Below are positions 23,458-38,800 of a stretch of DNA of 64,000 bases, in pieces; the first letter of the stretch is position 1; every line of letters starts with the position of its first letter. The DNA comes from Symbiodinium kawagutii. Its lineage: Eukaryota; Sar; Dinophyceae; Suessiales; Symbiodiniaceae. The notes under the pieces are model-generated. The model was not told the DNA's origin. It worked only from the letters and a program-made list of their open reading frames with translations, and made no database searches. Where the stretch lies: positions 602,311 through 666,310 of the forward strand of contig VSDK01019043.1 of assembly GCA_009767595.1 (NCBI GenBank). The letters are read 5' to 3'. Position numbers and translations under genes: made by a program.

Positions 23458-26400
23458 GGGTAATCAGAGTAGCAATGATGGTTGACCCCAATGATTTTGT
23501 AGTAACTGATGATGGTTAGCAAGACTACAATCGATTTGTTTTGGTTTACGGAACCTTGTATCAATGAACATGGTTGATATTTGGTTTATCATGATGAATA
23601 CGTTCTTTCATTTCATTCCTATCAAGATGAAAATATTGGCAAGTAGCTACAGTCATCGGAATGGTTGGTGAGCTGGTTCATGATGGATAATCATGATGCT
23701 TAATAGGGTAGCTACATGATGATTATTTGATGGCTCAACATATTAGCAACAGCAAAGAAAAAAGCAAGACCAAGACCAGCAACATCAAGAATATCAAGAA
23801 GGGCACCAGCAACATCAAAAACAACAGCAACAAATATAACAAAGACAACACAGGCGGATCCCAAGCCATCAAATAGATAATTGGATGGTCAATTTTCATG
23901 AAATTCAGCCCAGTCACTTTTCTTGAAAGGATAATTTATGAAATTGGGTGGTTAATCAATGACAATTGATTCAATGAGTGTGCCTTATAATGGTGGTATG
24001 GTTCCCACTTCTGGGATCTGCTGACCGCATTGAGCCGTAAACGCCCTCACCAAAACTCATCTTTTTCAATGGCTGCTGGTAGTAAGTTCGCAGCATTAAC
24101 ATGTAGATTTCATTACTGCAGTTGATGATGATCAGTGATCATGATCCTGCTTCTTGTGGTGCTGAGGATAAAGATTATGATTATTGTAATGATGATGATT
24201 GTCATCATCTTAATGGGTAGTACGAGATAGCATACGATCCCTACAATCCCCTATCAACAGCCACATGATAAAAAACAGGATCATTGAATACCACGTGGGC
24301 AAAAACGACCGTGACCACCACCGCCATCGCCACCGCCAAAACCACCAGCTCCAGCTCCAAAACTACCAATACCAGTGAATATTCATAGTGGTTGATAGCC
24401 TTACAAGATCGATGCTTCAACCGCTTGTCAACGACGCAACCAGGACTGGAGGATAGTGACCCACCAAGCAACTAACCAAGCAACCAACAACCAACCAAGA
24501 AACCAAGCAACCAAACAAGAAACCAAGCAACCAAGCAACAACCCACCAACCAACCGGGCAACCAAAACCTGGTCCTGCCTCTGACTTCAAGCAAATGGGA
24601 CTGCAAGGGTCCTGGCTGAGAGCAACCTTGGAGGTGATGTTTTTAAGGTGGGATCACTGAAATGCAAATGGTGGACACATGTGGGCACTGAAATATAACA
24701 TTAGTGCAGTAGTTGAGATAGGTTGTTCTATGGTGGATATGGCTGTGGGTTAAAACCCTGTACCCCTGGTTCCCCTATCATTAACCATTGTTTTCCCTTT
24801 GATTTGGTTGGTCATTATAAGCCATTATTGATGGTTAATATTGACCCATAGCCGTATGTATCAGTATATGTACAGTCTTGAATTGTTCGAAAGGTGGACG
24901 GGTCCTTGCGATGGTCTCGGCCCTGCATCCTCCATGCACGGCCAGGGGTGGTCACCTGTGGCCGGTTGTAGCGTGGCAATGGAAACAATTTATGCCTGGT
25001 CGGTGGTTTCAACCCCTATGAAACATATGGTTGCTAACAATTAGTAGGGACCCCCCAAAAAAAATATCATCACAAACGATTGAAACAGGATGGTTTGGGG
25101 GGTACCCCTATTTTGAAAAACACCCATATTCGTCAGCCGATCATTAGTCAATAATCACCAGGGACAATGAAGAATATTAAAAACCACCAACCAGTTTGGA
25201 TGTCATGTGCGTGACAATGACCCTTAGGCGTGCTGGTTAATGATGTTGATATATATATATATATATATATATTGATGTCAGTGTTTTATAGTCTTGCAAA
25301 GTATGAACACTTCGCAATTGTGGAATTTATGGATGGTGAACACATGATGATGCTCATGCGTGCAATGCTGATTCTTATGTAGGCGTTCAATCATCTCATG
25401 GGGGTGCAACCAGAAAAGCCAATGGAGGATGTTTGATTGTTGATGACCAAATGCGACCAGCAATGTTCATTGGCACTTGATACTTCATCCCATTGATTGG
25501 AAGTGCGCAACAGATCCACTATGTCCGTTTAGCCATTTGTTAATTGTTGCTGGTCCATCCCAAAAACATGAGTCAATTGGATAACCGCCGCCAGGCATAT
25601 GGTGGAAACTAGAAGAAACGTTTGAAATCTCCAAGCGCTCAACCATTGGCGGTCGCAGGAATATCAGTCAAGCAGTTGAAGTCATCCCAATCCATGGCGA
25701 CCGACGGGCCTGCCGAATAAAAAACGAATTCTGGGGATTCGACCCTCATACGGCTGTGAGTCAAAACCCTGTACCCCTGGTTCCCCTATCACTAACCATT
25801 GTTTTCCTTGTTATTGTTGGTCATTGTCCCTAATTATTGGTGGGTTAATGTTGACCCACAGCCATACATGAACTCCATTACAGCAACATACAGCAACCAC
25901 TCGGAGCCGGACCAAACCAAGTGTTTCCTAGTTGCTACTGCGTCATGAACCCCAAAGTTTGGGTGCTTCCAACTTCCCTTCAGTTGGATAATTGGTTGCA
26001 TTTGGGTCTTTTGGATGTTTCCAAACTTCAGTTGTATGGGTCTCTTGAATCGGATTTAGATGCTTTGGATAATGAACAAATGCTTTTTAGTGCTCATGTG
26101 GGCATATTTAAGCATTACTTTGTTACAGTAGCCGCTGATTTACTGGTAAACAACGTACATACAACTTATGCGGTGAGGTTGGTGTTTCCGAAAAGGATTG
26201 CGTCCCGCCAAAGCCACAAATGATAGCTATCATCTTTCATTAAGTACCAATCATAAACACATCCTATAAGTACTGATACCGTATTGATATTTGGGATAGA
26301 TGGTTGATAACCATGTACCAGTATTCAACTGTCGTATTGCTAATGGTTATTTTCCACAGGTATCAACCATTTTCGGAATTCATTAACACCATTATTATAC

Positions 26401-29400
26401 AGCATTGACTGGTTTCAACTATGAATTCCCAAGACTTCCAATCATCGATGAGCCATCAATTAAGCACTAATAAAAGCAATCGTCACTGAGCCTTCTAAAT
26501 CATGAAACCACATTAAACCATGATTGACCATACATGTAATTCTTACAGGTTTCAGTCTTAAAGAAGTTGACTGCCCTACACCATCCCTGCGCATGTGTGA
26601 AGATGGACGATACCTTAATTAACCATCATGAAACCATCATTAAACCATCATTAAACCATCATGATTAAACCATCATTATACATCATTATACAAGCTAATG
26701 GTGGTCCAGACATCATTAAACCATCATTAAACCTCTTTAAGACTAATCCGGTCCTTAGCAAATCATGGGCCAAGTCTGCGGACTTGGCAAATTCGAACCT
26801 CTGATGCGCTGAGACCACTGTGCTCCTGTGCGGCGGCGGTGCGGCATGGCCGGTGGTGGATGGTGCTGGAGGATGGTCAGCGAGGATGGTTCAGGATGAT
26901 GCCTGAAAAGGATAGGTGTGCCATGGGTGATGATCACTTGATGATTATCAATGATGGCCCATGGCTGTTGATGACCAGCAAAGATCAGCTCAATGATTGA
27001 TCCATGTTTGATAGGAATACCTGCGAGTGGATCATTTGGAATACTAAGTTCAGGCCCACCATAAACCAATCGAGTCGGCATGAGTTTAATGATGGCCAAT
27101 GATGCCTCGTGTTTGTGGGGCTAGTATTTCTTGGAAAAAACATGTGTTAAGTGAACATTGGTTAATATCCGTGCAATGATAATTTGAAACCATGTCAAGG
27201 CCAATAGGGGTTGATACTAGTAAATATTGTCCAGTAATGACAAACAGGACAAGAACCAGCAACAATACCCCAACGTATGGCCATTACCAATGGTTTGTTC
27301 ATGGTCAATACATCGGTAGTGCAAAAGAAGTCATATCACTGGCTGATCACGTTTAGTGATCGATGACGGTGGTTAACCAATTATCAATTAAGGGTAAACA
27401 AATGCATACAAATGCCTGTAATAGTTAGCAATCAAAGGATAATGAAAGGGGGATCACTACTAAGCACCACCGGATCGGAAATATGCGCTGACTAAATTTT
27501 TAAAGGAGATATATTTTAAAAAGCACAACACACAGTATAAACCAACCGTATGGCGCAGTCACACGAACGATGCGGCGGAAGTTGTATGACAATGTACGGC
27601 AAGAAGGGTGCCGCTATCAAAAAACTCAATGCAACAAACACCGGCTATGAACATCCAACTGCTGGCAACGTTGCAACGGTTTGGTGAAAATGTGTTGATT
27701 TAGTGGGTTTATGAGAGTTGATTTGATAAGTTTATAATTATGGGTGTTTGATAAATTGGGGTACCCCTCAAATGGTTGGTTTCTTACTATAAATGCTAAG
27801 ACAAAGGATGATTTTGGGGGTCCCGTATTTTGAGAAACAACTATATAGAATATAATGATTGATCTATGGGAACAACAAATGGCTGAGTCAACTTACATGG
27901 TTGGCCGTTTTGACATTTCACAAAGCCAATTCCTGCACACCTCTGTCCTTTGTCATAAATCTGTTCCAAGGCTGGCCATTGTAACATTTCACAGAACCAA
28001 TCCCCAAAATGTCTGTACCTTTCGTCATGTTTATGCTTTAATCCGGTTGAGCACAGGTTAGGAGCGATGCCAATAGGATGCCGCCCGCTCCCGCTGGTTG
28101 AAGTAGCAACACGCATTTTACGTCCAACATGTTTTGGAATCTGCTTTGGGTTCTCACAAGCAATGGTTGGCTCTTCGATCCTCAACTATTCCTTCATTCC
28201 TCAAATCCCTTCCTCCCTTCCTTTGCGATCGGCCGCCACCGGGGAGTCGGCCGCCACCGGGCGGTCGGCCGCCACCGGGCGGTCGGCCGCCACCGGGCGG
28301 TCGGCGGGCACCGGGCTAGGAAGATAGATTGCATGGATTTTATGATCGGTTCATGGGGAGAAAGCATCAGCGAAAAAATTGTACGTTCTGGTATTATCGC
28401 GCATCACCGTGGGCGTATAGCGACAACGCGTTGCATGGAATGTCGCCGTAGCAATTATAAACGAAAAAACACCGGTGGGTTTTCCTTCGTGCATCTGAGC
28501 TAAACTTCGAACCGATTAGCGATAGATAAGTTCGCTCCCCTGCAAAAATTCAAACACATCATGGACCGTGGCAAAAACTTACATATATAGGAGATTATGT
28601 CCATCCTGGTTTTGGGAAGTCCCTGGTTTGGCACCGTAACTGTTTCTTGATCACCGCGCGTTTCAGATTTGGGTTATGCCGATTATGCCCCTCTTGCGGG
28701 GCCCCCCACCAATCCCCACCATGCAGACAAGACCGCCATTGTAAGGGGACCACCAAAAAAACAATCCATAATTTGAAACTGACATGAATATTTGTCGCTA
28801 ATCAACCGTACAGAAAAATTAATCATCGCTAGAGTCCGCCCGAAATTCAGCTGAAATGCCCGATGCAAAATGGTTTTTTGATGGTCCCCTCAGAGGGGAC
28901 CACCAAAAAACCAGTTCAGGTCCTGGATTGGTTTTTTGGTGGTCCCCCCAGAGGGGACCATCAAAAAACCATTTTGCATAATAAGGCATCCACCGGACTA
29001 GCGATAAGTACGTTTATTCCTCACGACCGATTAGCAATAAATATGTTTGCGTTGCAAAATAGTTTTGTGATGGTCGCGTCTGGGGGGACCACCAAAAAAC
29101 CAATCCAGGACCTGAACTGGTTTTTTGGTGGTCCCCCCAGAGGGGACCAGAACTGCTTCTTGATCATTGTGCATTGCAAATTTACGCGCTGGTCCCCTCT
29201 GGGGGGACCACCAAAGAACCAATCCAGGACCTGAACTGGTTTTTTGGTGGTCCCCCCAGAGGAGACCATCAAGAAACCATTTGGCATAAGGCATCCATCG
29301 GACTAGCGATAAATACGTTTATTTCTGTGACGAGCGATTAGCAATAAATAATTATGCTTTTCCGTTTACAATGATTTTGTGATGGTCGCCTTTGAGGGGA

Positions 29401-29821
29401 CCGCCAAAAACCAATCCAGGTCCTGGATTGGTTTTTTGGTTGTCCCCCCAGCGGGTATTGGAATTGCCTTTCATTAACGGCAAAAATCAAATTTCAGTTT
29501 TTTTCCCCTTCCAAATGATCACCCAAAAGCCAATCCAGGACCTGGGCTGGTTTTCCAGCGCAGCCACGACAATGACAACGATGCGGACGATCATGAGTGT
29601 ACATTGAGCGTATACGGAGTTTTTGAGAACAATGAGGATGATGATTACGATGTGGGCGATGAAGAGATTTTATTGCGGAGGAGAGCCGCGATGATGATGA
29701 TGACAGCACTGACGATGACGACGATGCAGATTGTGATGATGATGATGGTGAAAGCTGGTGTTGCTGATGATGGCGCTGGTGGCCACGATTATGTCAATGG
29801 CAGTGGTGATGAAAACGAGGT

Positions 29822-29861
<40 letters not shown>

Positions 29862-32800
29862 AACGATAATGATCATCATCATCATCACGATCATGAGAAT
29901 GATGTTGATGATGTAGCAAATTCATGAGAAGTGTTCACCAGAAAGTAGCGGGCAGTTTCTTAAAATCAAGGTTCATTCTTGAAGCCCAAGCTTTGAATCT
30001 TTGGCTTTGCAAACTATTGAAGAAACACTGTTTTGGCCAACCCTGACTTAACCCCTTGTACATAGGCGACCATCTGGACGAGTGTCTAACCCCAGAAAAC
30101 CGAGCGTAGCCGGAAATCTTCGCCAAGGGTTGTCTGACACAAGAAAGGACCTGTTGTTGTTAACATCATAACATTAATCATCATCAATTTTCCTTAACCA
30201 CCCATCCATCAAGTCGTGGATCTACCCGGCGAAATGACGAACTCACTTTTTCCAAGCAATCTGCGGTGCCAAATGGCGAAAACTGTCCACGGAACTGATA
30301 GAGAACCTCCTGCAGTACGGAAAGTTGAGAACAGCTCTGGATTCCAAAGTGATGCCTCCATATGTCTTCCATGTTGGTAGCTGCAACTCGGTCGTTGATG
30401 ATCCACATCCACTACTATGGCATGGCGTTCGCTGGTTACCAATCTTGGTCTTGCCCCCCAATTAGATTTATCACTCAAGATTTGCCACAAGCAAGTTATA
30501 TCTACCATCAACCTGGCAGTTTCCAAGTCGTGAACATCTACTTGCCAATCAAACGTGCATGGCATCACTTTGAGTCGAAAATTTCCATCATCGCCAGCAC
30601 CACATCTCCGCGGCTCGAAAACGAGCGCCAGGGCTGGCCATCGGCGCAAGGGACCAGGCCGGCGCCAGCCGCCAAAGCTCAGAGTGCCCCAGCAGCTTTC
30701 AGCTTGCCCTCGAGCTCTCCGGCTTCCTGCAAGGGTACCAAGCCGGGAGTGCCACCTAGGTTCCGCGCTGGCGTGGTGTTTGCCTGGAAATCTGCTGGGA
30801 ACCAGGAGTTGATCATGAAACCTGGCTTAAACCATGGTTTGTGAGGATGATTTCGGGGTTCAACCATGGTTTTTGATCGTCAAAACTGGCTTAGACCATA
30901 GTTGTTGATCATGATTTCAAGGTTCAACCATGGTTTTTGATCGTCAAAACTTGAGTAAACCATGTTTGTTGAGCATACCAAGGTTTATAAGCATCAATGG
31001 CAAAGAAGGAAAAAAACTGATATGCACCGTCAACAAGAGTAATTCTGAAGAATAAGTGAGCCAATAGAATCAGCTAGTGTTCCAATAAATAATTGATTAG
31101 TCTATCATCAATGATCATAACCAATATTGGTTTGTTAATCTTGAAAATCATCCGTGGCCATGGGAGGTTTGCTCGAATCAAATAGCATGAAGCAACGAGT
31201 CATCAAACGAGGGAGAGAACCAATGCAAGAAGAGGCCTTGTTTTCAGGACAGTCCACTTTCAGGGGACTGATTGGGACTCTTGAAGTCATGATAACCAAG
31301 TATTGGATCCAGTAAGAATCACTACAGTAATACTTTTCATTTATGCTAGGTTTGCTTTCCTGGAAGCCAATCTGAATCACTGGCCAAGTATCAATTCCTA
31401 GCTATTTTTGATACTGGTCTAACTAGCTGATGGACTCATCTCAAGCAAAGCCCCATTACATTGATCGTCAGTAAAACATGTGATTTCTCTCTCATTGACA
31501 ATGTGCTGTGTCCGTGCTGTGGGTCATTAGCCCGTGGAAATACCGTCGAAACGCTGAGCAAAAGCAACATCCCTTATGGCATCTTATTGCTCTATTCATA
31601 GATTATTTCTTTTGCATCTGTAGTCGGATTCATAACAGCCTCCCAAAATTCAGCTCAACACCCAAGCGCGAACTTCATCAGTAAATAAGTTGCGCCACCA
31701 TCTGCTCAGCAAGTTGAAGTAGGATAGCTCGAATGATTGATCATGATAGGCTACATAAGTCTACTAATGATAGGCAAAAGTTCGTTTGATGTTTGCCAAA
31801 TGATGGTAGGTTCACGACGGTTGGTCAATGATCGTTGGTTGATGATGGTGTGACAGCAAGCAACGGCAGAAAACAAGTGTGGCAAATGACCTGCTGAATT
31901 AATTGAACACACCAGCTTACGCTGAGCCGTGGTGATATCACGTTGTGCCACTAAAAGCAGGCTTATTCAAAACCAACACAAAGAAAGCTGTGTTGTGAAA
32001 TGATTTCATGGCTCATTCAACTGCGTGTTGCCAAGGAACTTTGCAGTACTTCAAGCGCTCCGATTCCCATCTCTGACCAAAATGATCTTTTTGGGCTGGT
32101 TGGGGGAGCAACTCTGTTTGTAGACTTGGCCAATCAAATACTTTGCACCTTGCCATCTAGCATCTGCCAACCCAGCATCCATCACGAGTCTGACTCCCCA
32201 GCTACCCTCCCCATCTGAAGCCCCAGATACCAACCGCGTCACTGTACCCCCAGTGAGGGAACTTAGGTTAGTTCAATGGGGTGACTACCACTTAGGGTAG
32301 ATCTAACTATACTTCAATGGCGAATCCAAACCACCGAATCTACCCGGAATTGCAGCAGAGTCACTGAAGATTCTTTATAAACCATCAACCACCAGTATCA
32401 ACTATACTCAACCGCTATTGCACCCCCTAACATCACTGAACCATTGACCATGATCACATTCTAACCATTACTAACCATAACCAACCATTACCATCAATCC
32501 TGAACCCCCTTAATATCCATGATCACAATCACAACTATGACTTATTCTGAACCACAATCATAAGAACTAACCGGTATTGAACCCCCTTAACATCCCTTCT
32601 CAACCATAATCAACCATAACTTCGTCAACCATCTATCAGATTCCAGTATCATGAACCAGAACTATCCATTAAGTACAAGCATAACTATCCACAACTAACC
32701 AACTAACTATCCACAACTAACTATCCATGTTGCAGCTTCATCCCCAGGCGCCATTCACCACGGTTCGCCCAGGCACTGAAGAGTCCTCCCACGCTTCGTC

Positions 32801-35800
32801 CACCGATGAAGACGTGCGGCATGGACGTCTGCATGGTCATCTTCCCCAGCTCCGCGCGCACGGCGGCGCCCTCGGCGTCCAGGAGACCGGGGATCCACTC
32901 GGGGCCAAGGACCACCTCGGTGTACCTGGGGGGCGGGGCGAGGGGCTGGTGCCAGGGGTAGGTGGGGGTGGTTGGTGGGGGGGGGTGGGTGCCATGGGTA
33001 GTGAGGGTGGGGGTTGGTGGCTGGTTGGTGGCTGGCTGGTTGGTGGTTGGTTGGTGGTTGGTGGTGGTGAAATGATGCTCAAATAAGGGGAATTGATGGT
33101 GAGATGATGGTCAGTTTGATGCTTCATGGATGGTGAACTGATGGATAAGGGTGGTTGGTAGTGGTTAATGACTGATACTGAGCGTGTGATTATTGTGCGT
33201 GAATGTGGGTGATGGTTGAGAACGGTTGGTAATGGTACGGCTAGAGGTCAAAAGTGGTGCCACATTGCTTGATAATGATTCATGCTTGTTAATGCCTGGA
33301 CATAGGTGACACTAGTGAATAGCGGTGGGCAATAAAAGCTTCGGTAACAATGATGCGTAACATTGAAACCAAATGCTGGTGGAAACATGTATGTCAATCA
33401 GTTAAGATCTTAGTAGTGGTGACATGTGCTTAGTGTCAAGACACAGTTACCAATGATTACCACACGTTATTGATCATGGCGGATGATCAAGGTTGAAAAT
33501 TCAAAGCCAACGTATATTTCGCTCGCATTTATACAGGCCCCGTTGCAAGTTTCACCCAAACCATCACTAATAATGATCATTAAACAATCAATTATCCATC
33601 AGTTAGATAACAATCAACCCTCAAAAGTCCGTCAGTAAGAGTCATCATGTAACCATCAACTACTAGTATCGTCATTCAACCAGCATCAATTGACCACAAT
33701 CAACCATAGATTGAGCATGAATCAACCATCCTCAACCATGAAGCAACCCTTCTGAACCACTAATCAACCATCCTCAACTATGAAGCAACCCTTCTTAACC
33801 ATGAATCAACCATGCTCAACCCTGCAGCAACCCTTCTCAACCATTGATCAACCACCATCAAGCATTCATCAACCCCTCCACGGCTTTCTTAACCTCTACA
33901 TTTCCCTAGCATCCTTGTTGCAACGACAGCTCCAGCAACCATCAACAGCACCGAGCTGCTTTGCTCCCAAGGAGTCCAAGAGCTCCTGCGGCGGTCCAGC
34001 TATGGGAAAGCCATGGGATTCGGGGTTAGATCCAGATGCTCGAAGCTTTTGATACCAGTAGGATTGGAAAGCCTCACTTGTGCTTGAAAGAAAATCCACG
34101 ACTTCTCATGAACAAAGAGGTTTTGGTAATGGTACGTCTGTGTACGTCTTACCTAGCTCATATCTAGCTGGTTGGTGGTTTCAACCCCTTCGAAAAATAC
34201 ACGTCCACCAACCAACCATTGGTTGATACTTGGGGAAAATCAAACATGTCAGTCATAATCCGACCAGCAAATCTTCACCTCCCAGCATGCTTAGACCCAC
34301 CGAGCCACCCTCAGACCCCAAGGTCGACCGCTCCTTGGCTTGGGAGCAGAAAGGCGACAAACTGTAGGAGTAGATGACCACCGGGCTGCTGCTAACCTCC
34401 TTGTCGATGCGTGCACGCACCGCGGCGGCATCATAGCTACCGGCCTGCAGCGGTGCTTCGATCCTCGGTTCTGCTGACCGTGGGGATCCCAGGTGCTCCG
34501 TGGATGCATCATGGATGCACAACGAGGATCTGGGTCACAAGGAATCTGCTCAACTGATGAAAGTCAAGCACCAAACTATGGCCATGTCACCACTTCACCA
34601 CCATAAACCTACCACCAAGATGACAAAGTCAACCACTGAACCACCACAAAAACACCACTAGGTTCAACATAAATCAACCACCTCGAAATCTACCACCAAG
34701 ATCACAAAGTCCACCTCTGAGTCACAAATCAACCGCCTCTTAGTGCAGCACCTCTAGGTCAACCAACTCCAAGATCCTCTCTATCACCAACACTCCTAAC
34801 CATACTTAACCATAGGAAATCAATCCTGGTTTCCCTATCAAATATGGTTTTCTGCTTCTTTCAACCAAATTTCCCTGGTGGAAATCCGGCAAAATCTGAT
34901 GGTTTCTGATTTCCCCTTAAAATCCTACAATATCACATGGCTTCCTTACAGAATCGCATGGTTTCCCTAAAACATCTTATGATTTTCCATGGTTTCCCTC
35001 TAAAAACCGACCAAAATCCCATGGCTTCCAGCCCTTTCAGCCCACCTGAGTCGCTTCCAAGTGGCTGGGGGATGGGCTTCAGCAGCCCCGTCACCACGCC
35101 GCTCACCGCCTTCAACGCCTCCGAGGGCATCTGCACGTCGGAACCCGCTGCCGCGGCGGGGCCGGCGGCGCCCAGGGCGGCCACCAGCCCGGGGACGGCC
35201 TCGCAGGGCCGTGGGCCTATGGACCTTGGAACTGGTTGGAGCTAGTGGTGAAGTGATGATAGTAGTTAGTAAACTAGAGTTGGTTGATAGTTATTTACTA
35301 TAGTTTACTAACTACTATAGTGATGATAGTAGTTGGTAAACTATGGTTGATCGTGTCTACGAAGCTTATTACTATGGTTGATAGTTATCACTAATGTCTA
35401 TCAATTAGTATAGTTTCTACTGATGATAGTTAGCAAAACATCGGTATAAGACTAGTAATGATCAATGATCAATTAGAACTTGAATAACTAGGAACTATAA
35501 ATACATGGAACTAGTGTTATAGTATGATTTATAAGATATAACTAGTATTGATAATATAACTAGTATGATTTATAATCATTTATGTTTTATTATTATCGTT
35601 ATTTACAACTATAATATAACTGGTTCCAAGGTCCAAGTATGATTTATAATTATCCATGGAACTTGGAACTTGGAATAACTTTACGACAAACTATTGAGAT
35701 AGGGTTTATATGTATAAATTCTGCTTATTGTTGGTCGCTGCGGTATTTTATCTTTACCCTCATAAATTAGCACCAAGCATCACTGAGCATGAATATCCGT

Positions 35801-38800
35801 CATTTTTGCTACTTATTGCATCCCCATTACCATGGTTCATTCACCAGTCATTATTGCCAATCCAATCTCTAAGCTCCAACCATTAGCCAAAATCATCGCT
35901 AAGATATTGTTATTTCCTACCGTTGTCTTGAGCAGAAAATACGAACAATCACAAAATTGAATATCTTCCTGCTAGTCAATTGGCAAATGAAGGTAGTTAA
36001 CAGTGTCAACATGGCCAAAAACTTCTGATCAACCATCATTGACCATAAGTATCAACTAGCATCATTAACCATCATCATCAACCGCGGCCGAAGAACATGT
36101 TTTATTTTCCACTTGTCATGTTCACCTATCAACATCATCTATCAACATCAATAGCCGCCATTCACCACTGGTAACAATCATTCACCAGAGTTTTGCCACA
36201 ATTCACGACTTACGATTACATCAACCATCCTTGACCACCATGTAGTTATCTCACCATAATTAATCATTATTCAATCAACTATACATATTGATTATTCTGA
36301 GTTATAGTGCTTAAAAGTGAATGTGCTTTTTTACAATCATGAACCACCATCTATCATCATCAACTCATCAAGCATAACTATGTATTAATCAACAATTATC
36401 AGAACGATTTCTAACCACAGTATCTAAGTCAACCAAACTATTTCAGCCACTAAAACATCATTATCAACCACCAAAAAACATGTATCATAAATAGTTATTT
36501 ACGAGCTATTTTCAACCGTTTCTTCTCCACTTGATCAAGCTGGTACTCACCATATCAACCATATATAACTACTATATGAACCACGACGTAACCACTATCA
36601 CTCAACCATAGCAATCAATCACTGTGTGACAAACCACTATTAACGACTAATTGCCAACCACCATTAACCCCTATGAATCAACATGAATAAAACACTACTA
36701 ATACTGTGTTGTCACTATCAATCACTACATGGCTATTTCTCAGAATTGGGTGCCCCCATATCATCCAATATTAACCGTTTATAGGCAATAAACCCGCCAT
36801 TTTGGGGGTTCGCAATTTTAAGAAACTCCAATAGTCTTCGTTGAATTGACCACCACTAATCACTACCAATAGTGTGTTATCACTATCAATCAGTATATGG
36901 CAGTGGGTCAAAACCCTGTACCCCTGGTTCCCCTATCATTAACCATTGTTTCCCTTGTTATTGTTGGTGGTTATCCCCTATTGGTTGCTTGATTAATATT
37001 GACCCATAGCCATATCAACCCACCAACATCCACCAACCAACGTCTTCGTTAAGACCTCCAAGGCACTATGGTTGCCAGCGTGCGCCGCGCCACGGAGGAG
37101 TCTTCTCCAGACCTCGTGTGGCGCTGAGATGAAGCCATGGAGCTATAGGGGTGGTGGTTATATAGGGGGTTGGAGGGATGAAACCATGGGAATTTAGAGG
37201 GAAACCTTGGAATTATATATGGGAACCATGAGGTTGTCTATGCTTAGCTATAGTTACCAATGGTTACATCGGGGCTATGACTCCATTGTTGATAATAGCG
37301 GATTATGACCAACAATTAACAAGAAAAAATGTGAAAACCAATGGTGGTTTTACAAAATAAGCGACCCCCGAAGTTATGGATGGAATTTACTCCTATGGTT
37401 AATATTGGAAAAAAAGTGGTAGTGCCCCTGGAGAGAACACCCATATAGTGTTTCGTCACCAAGCTTCTTCATGCTTGCCTACTATGGTTGCATCCGAACC
37501 CCGAGTGCACATGCAAGTAGGGCTGGCGGATGATGGTAAGTGATGCTTACATGATGGAAAAAGAAGGGCTACATGAAATCGTTTCTTGATGGTTGCTTGA
37601 TGAACCGTTTACTGACAATGACAAATAATGTTGATAGTGGCTCATGCTTACCGATTGATGGTTTATGATTTATCTTAATCGTGACTGGTAATGTTAGCCA
37701 TTGAGCATGGTCACGGATGAATAATCATGATTAAAGGTCGTCTGGGCAATTTATGATGGTGAATCATTGAATCATTATGAGTACAGTCGTCAATTTCAAC
37801 GCTTCATGTTGACTGTTGACTGAAAATGAAAGCCATTAGATACTGATTGATCATGATGTTTGCTCGATCAACTGATTCATATTGTTCATGGCATCATTCT
37901 CACCAAGTACTCAATGACGACTGTGTTTCATATAACTGCCATTTGGGCGTTTCGTAAAATAGAGGTATACCCCAAAATCATCAAGATTTAATCATTTTGA
38001 GCAATAAACCAACCGTAACTTTGGGGTACCTTATGGCTTGAGAAACCACCATCTGGGTACACCGGTACACCACTCCTCGTAGCTCCTTGGCAAGGTATAT
38101 ATGGAGGCTCCTTGGTTACCATTGATCAATCAGGACGAGATGATCTTGGAGCATATCGAATGATGCTTAAATTGTAACGGTGAATCAGCTGATGTTTCAA
38201 AATGGCCTGTGATGTTTGATAGAGGTTGATACTGGTCGATAGAGGTTGATGATGATGATACTGGGTAAACATATTAAATCATATTAATAATGCTGTCGTA
38301 GAGCTTCATGGCCAAACAACCTGCACCGTGAACGCAGTTGCCATGATCAAGCATCGTTGGGTCCGTTGTTGGATGCTTCATTGTTGATGACATACGAGTT
38401 CATCAGCATGATCAAGCTGGTGGATTGCTAGCTCTACCAGCATTTGTCAGCTTGGGATCCATGACGAAGCAACCATCATCGAAACTGTCAGCTTGCGTTT
38501 TCACTGAGCCAAATAGTAGCAAGCTGATTGACTTGAATCGAGGACAGTCTCCGACCAAGCTCAGAGGTACTGCTTGATCAGATCATGTGATATGGTACCC
38601 TACAGTCATTTCATATATTTGGTCAGATCATATCATTGATCAAGTTTATTCCTTAACAGTCATTCTTTGATCCGATCCGATCCGTGGCTTAAGAGGTCGT
38701 CCGGGTGGTACTCGACGAGTAGAAACCTGGCCTCCACCGCCAATCAAAAGCGTTAACGTGTTTTGTTTCAAAGTCATTTTCTGGGATTTTCAATCATATG